Shown: positions 60,572 to 64,000 of the stretch, piece after piece
Layout: every line of letters starts with the position of its first letter
How positions within the stretch are numbered: the stretch's first letter is position 1
From: Gymnogyps californianus
Lineage: Eukaryota > Chordata > Aves > Accipitriformes > Cathartidae
NCBI RefSeq assembly: GCF_018139145.2
Contig: NC_059479.1
Span: 6,138,001 to 6,202,000, forward strand
DNA: 64,000 nucleotides
Reading direction: 5' to 3'
Notes under the pieces: generated by a model
Database searches by the model: none
Seen by the model: the letters and a program-made list of their open reading frames with translations, nothing else
What the model was told of the DNA's origin: nothing
Made by a program: the position numbers and the translations under genes

Positions 60572-63500
60572 TGCTAGATATATGTTACATACTCAAGGGG
60601 CATCGAAGGGTTTAAGGTACATATGTTAACAAATAATGCTGAGCTGGCACCCATGCATTGCTGTCTTCACTACAGCATACAGTAATATATTCCATTTTTT
60701 CATTTATTATTTTCCTTAGAAGTATTTTTAAGAGCTAAAAAGCACCTGGGGGTTTCACAGCGACTTTACTTTATGAAATCAAGTTATTTCAAGAATTACA
60801 CTACTGGAAGCATCCTATGGCTTGCAGTCAGTTCTGGTACGGTAAATCATACTTTCCTCTATGCTCTTCAAAGCAAAACCAAAACCAAATGCCATATATA
60901 TAACTATAAATATTGGTTAAATCTAGAATTCTCAGACAAGCTTCTTAGTATTAACACTTCTCATTTACGATGATACTATGTTAATTCATGCCAGATGGAG
61001 ACTATTCAAATGTTCATAACTTGTACTTGTCACGAACATATGTTCCTGGAATAATGGAGTGGTTTCTTAGCAAACAACATCCCATATTTAAAGACCTATG
61101 ATGAGGCTCATAAAAGAAAAAACATAAACAGAGAAGGGCACAGCTGGAAAAGGAAAAATTCAGGTTCTTCACTACCTAGGGGGTTATGGAGGGTAACGGA
61201 TTCTCTGCACACTCCTAGCTGCGTGCTGGGCAGAGCGCTTCAACCTATTCCAACCAGCTGAAGAGGAACACTTTGTACTTTCTGACTGCCCGCACCAGAG
61301 CACTTCTTGTACGTTCAAGACAAATACTTCCAGCATAGGGCAAAGCAAGCTAAAAATTAGGTCTTCAAAATCCTACACTTCATTTCAAGGCCTACCTTGT
61401 AGAAATGCGCAGGGTAAACATGTGCATGCTCAGGAAGTCTCAATTAGAGTGCCTGAATATAGAGCTAGAATTTGGGTCTCGTTACTATAAACCCAAGAAA
61501 GGCATGATCAGGGATAATAAAGGCTTGCTCTCACAGTGCTGTCATTAAGCCATCAGAGACAGGTGCTGTAGAAGAAAGTATATGCTACTTATTTTTTAAA
61601 ATATTCTGCTTAATTAGAAAAATAGATTTCTCAGCTTGTTGCCATAATGTCCTTGAATTATGAGCACAGTTCCTCTTCCCTACCTGTGTGCCTCATTCCT
61701 ACTGCCAGAGTTAACTTCTACCTGAATGCTTCATTTCCAATACAATGAAATGATTGCTTTTGGTTTTTGCCCTAAATTGCGAAGTATCTCCAATTAACTT
61801 TGTTGCAGATGGGCTGGTTTCTGTTCATGAAAATATGATCTGACTAGTTAAATGCTCTTTTTTCCCCTTTGAAATAGACAGAGACGGAATTATTATCGCT
61901 CACACGATGAAAGGTTTCAGAACACCTTCCTCAAATTTTGTCAAGGAGAGAGATAAACTCCAAACCTAACTTCTGCCCTGTCATAACTAGGACACGCAGA
62001 ATTTTCAAACTCTTTGTGCGTATGTTTGAATGTGAAGATTTGGAAAAAGAGAACGGTGAACTAACTTTGAAAAAAAAAGGCAGCAGAGTTGAAAATGGCA
62101 CGTGATGGACTGAGAGGTGGTGACAGGGGTATAAGTGGGAAGACAGAGGAAAAATCCATGCAAAAAAGGATCACACATTCCAAATGGGTAGAAAAGGAGT
62201 GGTATAAGTAGTTATGAAAATACATTCAGAGGAAACGAGCAGCAAAGGAAACTCATAAAAATATAAACATTTCTTCTAAGACACAGAAGTCACCTACAAA
62301 GGAAAGAAATTGTAATAGGAAAAAGGAAAAAAGGCACTTTTGTTTCAAAACAAAAACACTAAGTGAATTGGACAGGTTGCACTGCATGTCACACCAAGAG
62401 TTTTAAGCCTTAAATTTCAGATGTGCAGAGATGTTAATAATCACAGAAGCAATTTTTATCCTTACAGTAACCGAGTTACATCATCGCTAATAAATACATT
62501 AGAAGGAAACGTCTGTTTAAGATACTGAACCACATCTGTACAACAAACTTCCAAAGGCACTGTCAGAGGCAGATTGCATGAGGGGAAATTTCCCTTTTGG
62601 TTGGTAATTCTGCCAGAGCAGAACTCGTTCTCACTCACTGGATGGTGCGGAGCCCCATTCCCATAGCACTGCCTCAGGCTGCGCAGGAGAGGCAACCTGG
62701 CCAGGAGCACGTAGAAAGCTGATCTGTGAGCAGTCAGCTGTATTTAGGGTACGTGTACTCGTACTGACAAAATTCTGCCAGAAAAACTTGATTTGATTTT
62801 ATTTTTTCCTGCTGGGGAAGGGGAGAACAGGGAAAAGCCAAAGTGAAGAGAAATAGATGTGAGCTGCTGATGCCTGCTGGCACATAGCAGCAGTCTGGGG
62901 TCACACTCAGTGTCCCTGGGAGAAGCATCCACTTACACAAAGACTGTCCTACAGTCAACTTCATGTGGATATGGTTTCTGTGATGAGCTAACCTTGTCTC
63001 ATCTTTTGCATTTTTCGCACAAACCCCACCAGATTTTATTGTGCCAGGCAACTCAAAATAGAGATCCACACCGTATGTAGTCTGTATATATGCAACAAAT
63101 TATAATTCTAACCAAGCAGATCATTAAACTACCAGACTGATGTTCTTCAGGGTATTAGAAAACTAACGTAACTAGTTTCTTTAACAGGTATTTTCACTTA
63201 ATGTGCCCATCTTATCTTCCAAACTGACTGTCAGAGATCACAGCTCCCAAAAGGGGACACTGGTTGCGGCTGCATGTTTACATTTCGGAGGCTCCACAAA
63301 TTCATTTGACGAATCGAATCAATTCATAGCCTAGTAATATGCACCATCTTTGAGGCTGCTCAGGGTCAGGCTACTGTCCATTTTGGAAGGGCAGATGAGA
63401 GAAAGGAAGAGACAGGTAATAAGGACTAAAAGAAATTTTTAGATTTTGAATTATCATGACAGAATGAGCTTCTGCAGCACTGAAAAGACCGTTATAATAT

Positions 63501-64000
63501 TTATCGAGTTCTGCCAGTAGTAATGGCAGCATGTTTCCCCCTCTATGCTGACTCAGTGTGCATAGAAAATGAAAACCTGTTGGATGAGATAATAAAATGT
63601 GCATGTGTTCTGCCTGATAGCAGTAGCCCTGGTGATAATCCCACGAATTCCCAAAATATGTTCCAGCATGATTCAGAGAACAAGTATTACACCCTGCACA
63701 GAAAAAGAAGGGGAAAGGAAGGGGTGGTAGTAGGAATGACCAAAACCTCCAGCCTAACAAACAGGTAAAAAAACCTCCACACAACTGTTTCTTTCAGAAA
63801 AAAGCTAAAAGCAAGCAGACACCCAAAAAGCAAGTATTCAGCCTTCAGTCAAACATAATCTAAAAATCCCCATCACTCAATAGAACGCACATGAGTTTTG
63901 TCTCTGTCATATATGCTTTGTTTACAAGCCCTGAGAAATCTCCAAACCATACACCTTTCTGTGGCTGAGACAGATCATATGTGCTCTTGAATGTAAACGA

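Larger units (their letters stand above)
57506..64000. other. AT-rich non-coding stretch to window end
   Basis: Unique sequence with an A21 run (59210-59230) and an 18-bp palindrome (60554-60571). The longest open frame of the window (137 codons, minus, 63371-63784) lies here. It overlaps an 81-codon frame on the plus strand, is phenylalanine- and leucine-rich, and shows no domain. Splice-flanked open segments at 62466-62559 and 62993-63081 have incompatible phases. Confidence 0.5.

Noticed and set aside
62466..62559. Splice-flanked open segment on the minus strand (30 codons)
   Set aside because: Its phase does not fit the only nearby upstream candidate (62993-63081): joining them creates a stop. 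Such segments show how often chance produces exon-like patterns here.
62993..63081. Splice-flanked open segment on the minus strand (29 codons)
   Set aside because: The donor is weak (GTTAGC) and the phase is incompatible with the next candidate segment.
63371..63784. 137-codon open frame on the minus strand, the longest in the window
   Set aside because: The opposite strand is also open over much of it, the peptide is rich in F/L/S from T-rich DNA, no domain is recognisable and no splice or promoter context supports it.
1..64000. tRNA, rRNA genes and CRISPR arrays
   Set aside because: No cloverleaf with A and B boxes, no rRNA block beyond the weak 5S-like trace, and no regularly spaced identical repeats were seen. 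Direct repeats found are single short duplications.

Overview
The window looks like AT-rich, non-protein-coding DNA from a bird, either intergenic or from long introns. Two repeat types support this. There are CR1 (chicken repeat 1 type) LINE pieces with the usual 3' signature, and three copies of an abundant avian LTR type that opens TGT(C/G)CTGG and ends CCACGACA or similar. No complete gene was found. The longest open frames are about 135 codons, lie in unremarkable sequence, are often open on both strands, and show no family I recognise.

Layout. 1-8277: AT-rich unique sequence with a perfect 24-bp palindrome, a weak 5S-rRNA-like SINE trace, and two phase-compatible candidate minus-strand exons (4284-4349 and 739-871), the only part that might belong to a gene. 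8278-8940 and 9590-9734: two CR1 3' ends in opposite orientation. 9735-30389: unique sequence with an old MIR-like SINE (17740-17929), short hairpins and TAATTA-rich patches that could be conserved non-coding elements. 30390-30483: a third CR1 3' end. 30484-43664: unique sequence with a C-rich/G-quadruplex tract, a G11 run and a GC-rich patch. 43665-51035: three same-orientation solo LTRs (594, 587 and 416 bp). Two have their own 5-bp target-site duplications, so they are independent insertions and not the ends of one provirus. 51408-51695: a broken CR1 reverse-transcriptase fragment. 51696-64000: unique sequence with another MIR-like SINE, a GC-rich patch and long A-runs.

No genes can be seen working together. 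The functional signals that can be read directly are promoter and polyadenylation motifs inside the LTRs. The clearest is a perfect CRE (TGACGTCA) a few bases upstream of a TATA box in the third LTR. I saw no undescribed system that I can support. The items most worth checking are the candidate exon pair, the LTR cluster with its retained CRE/TATA, and the palindromes.
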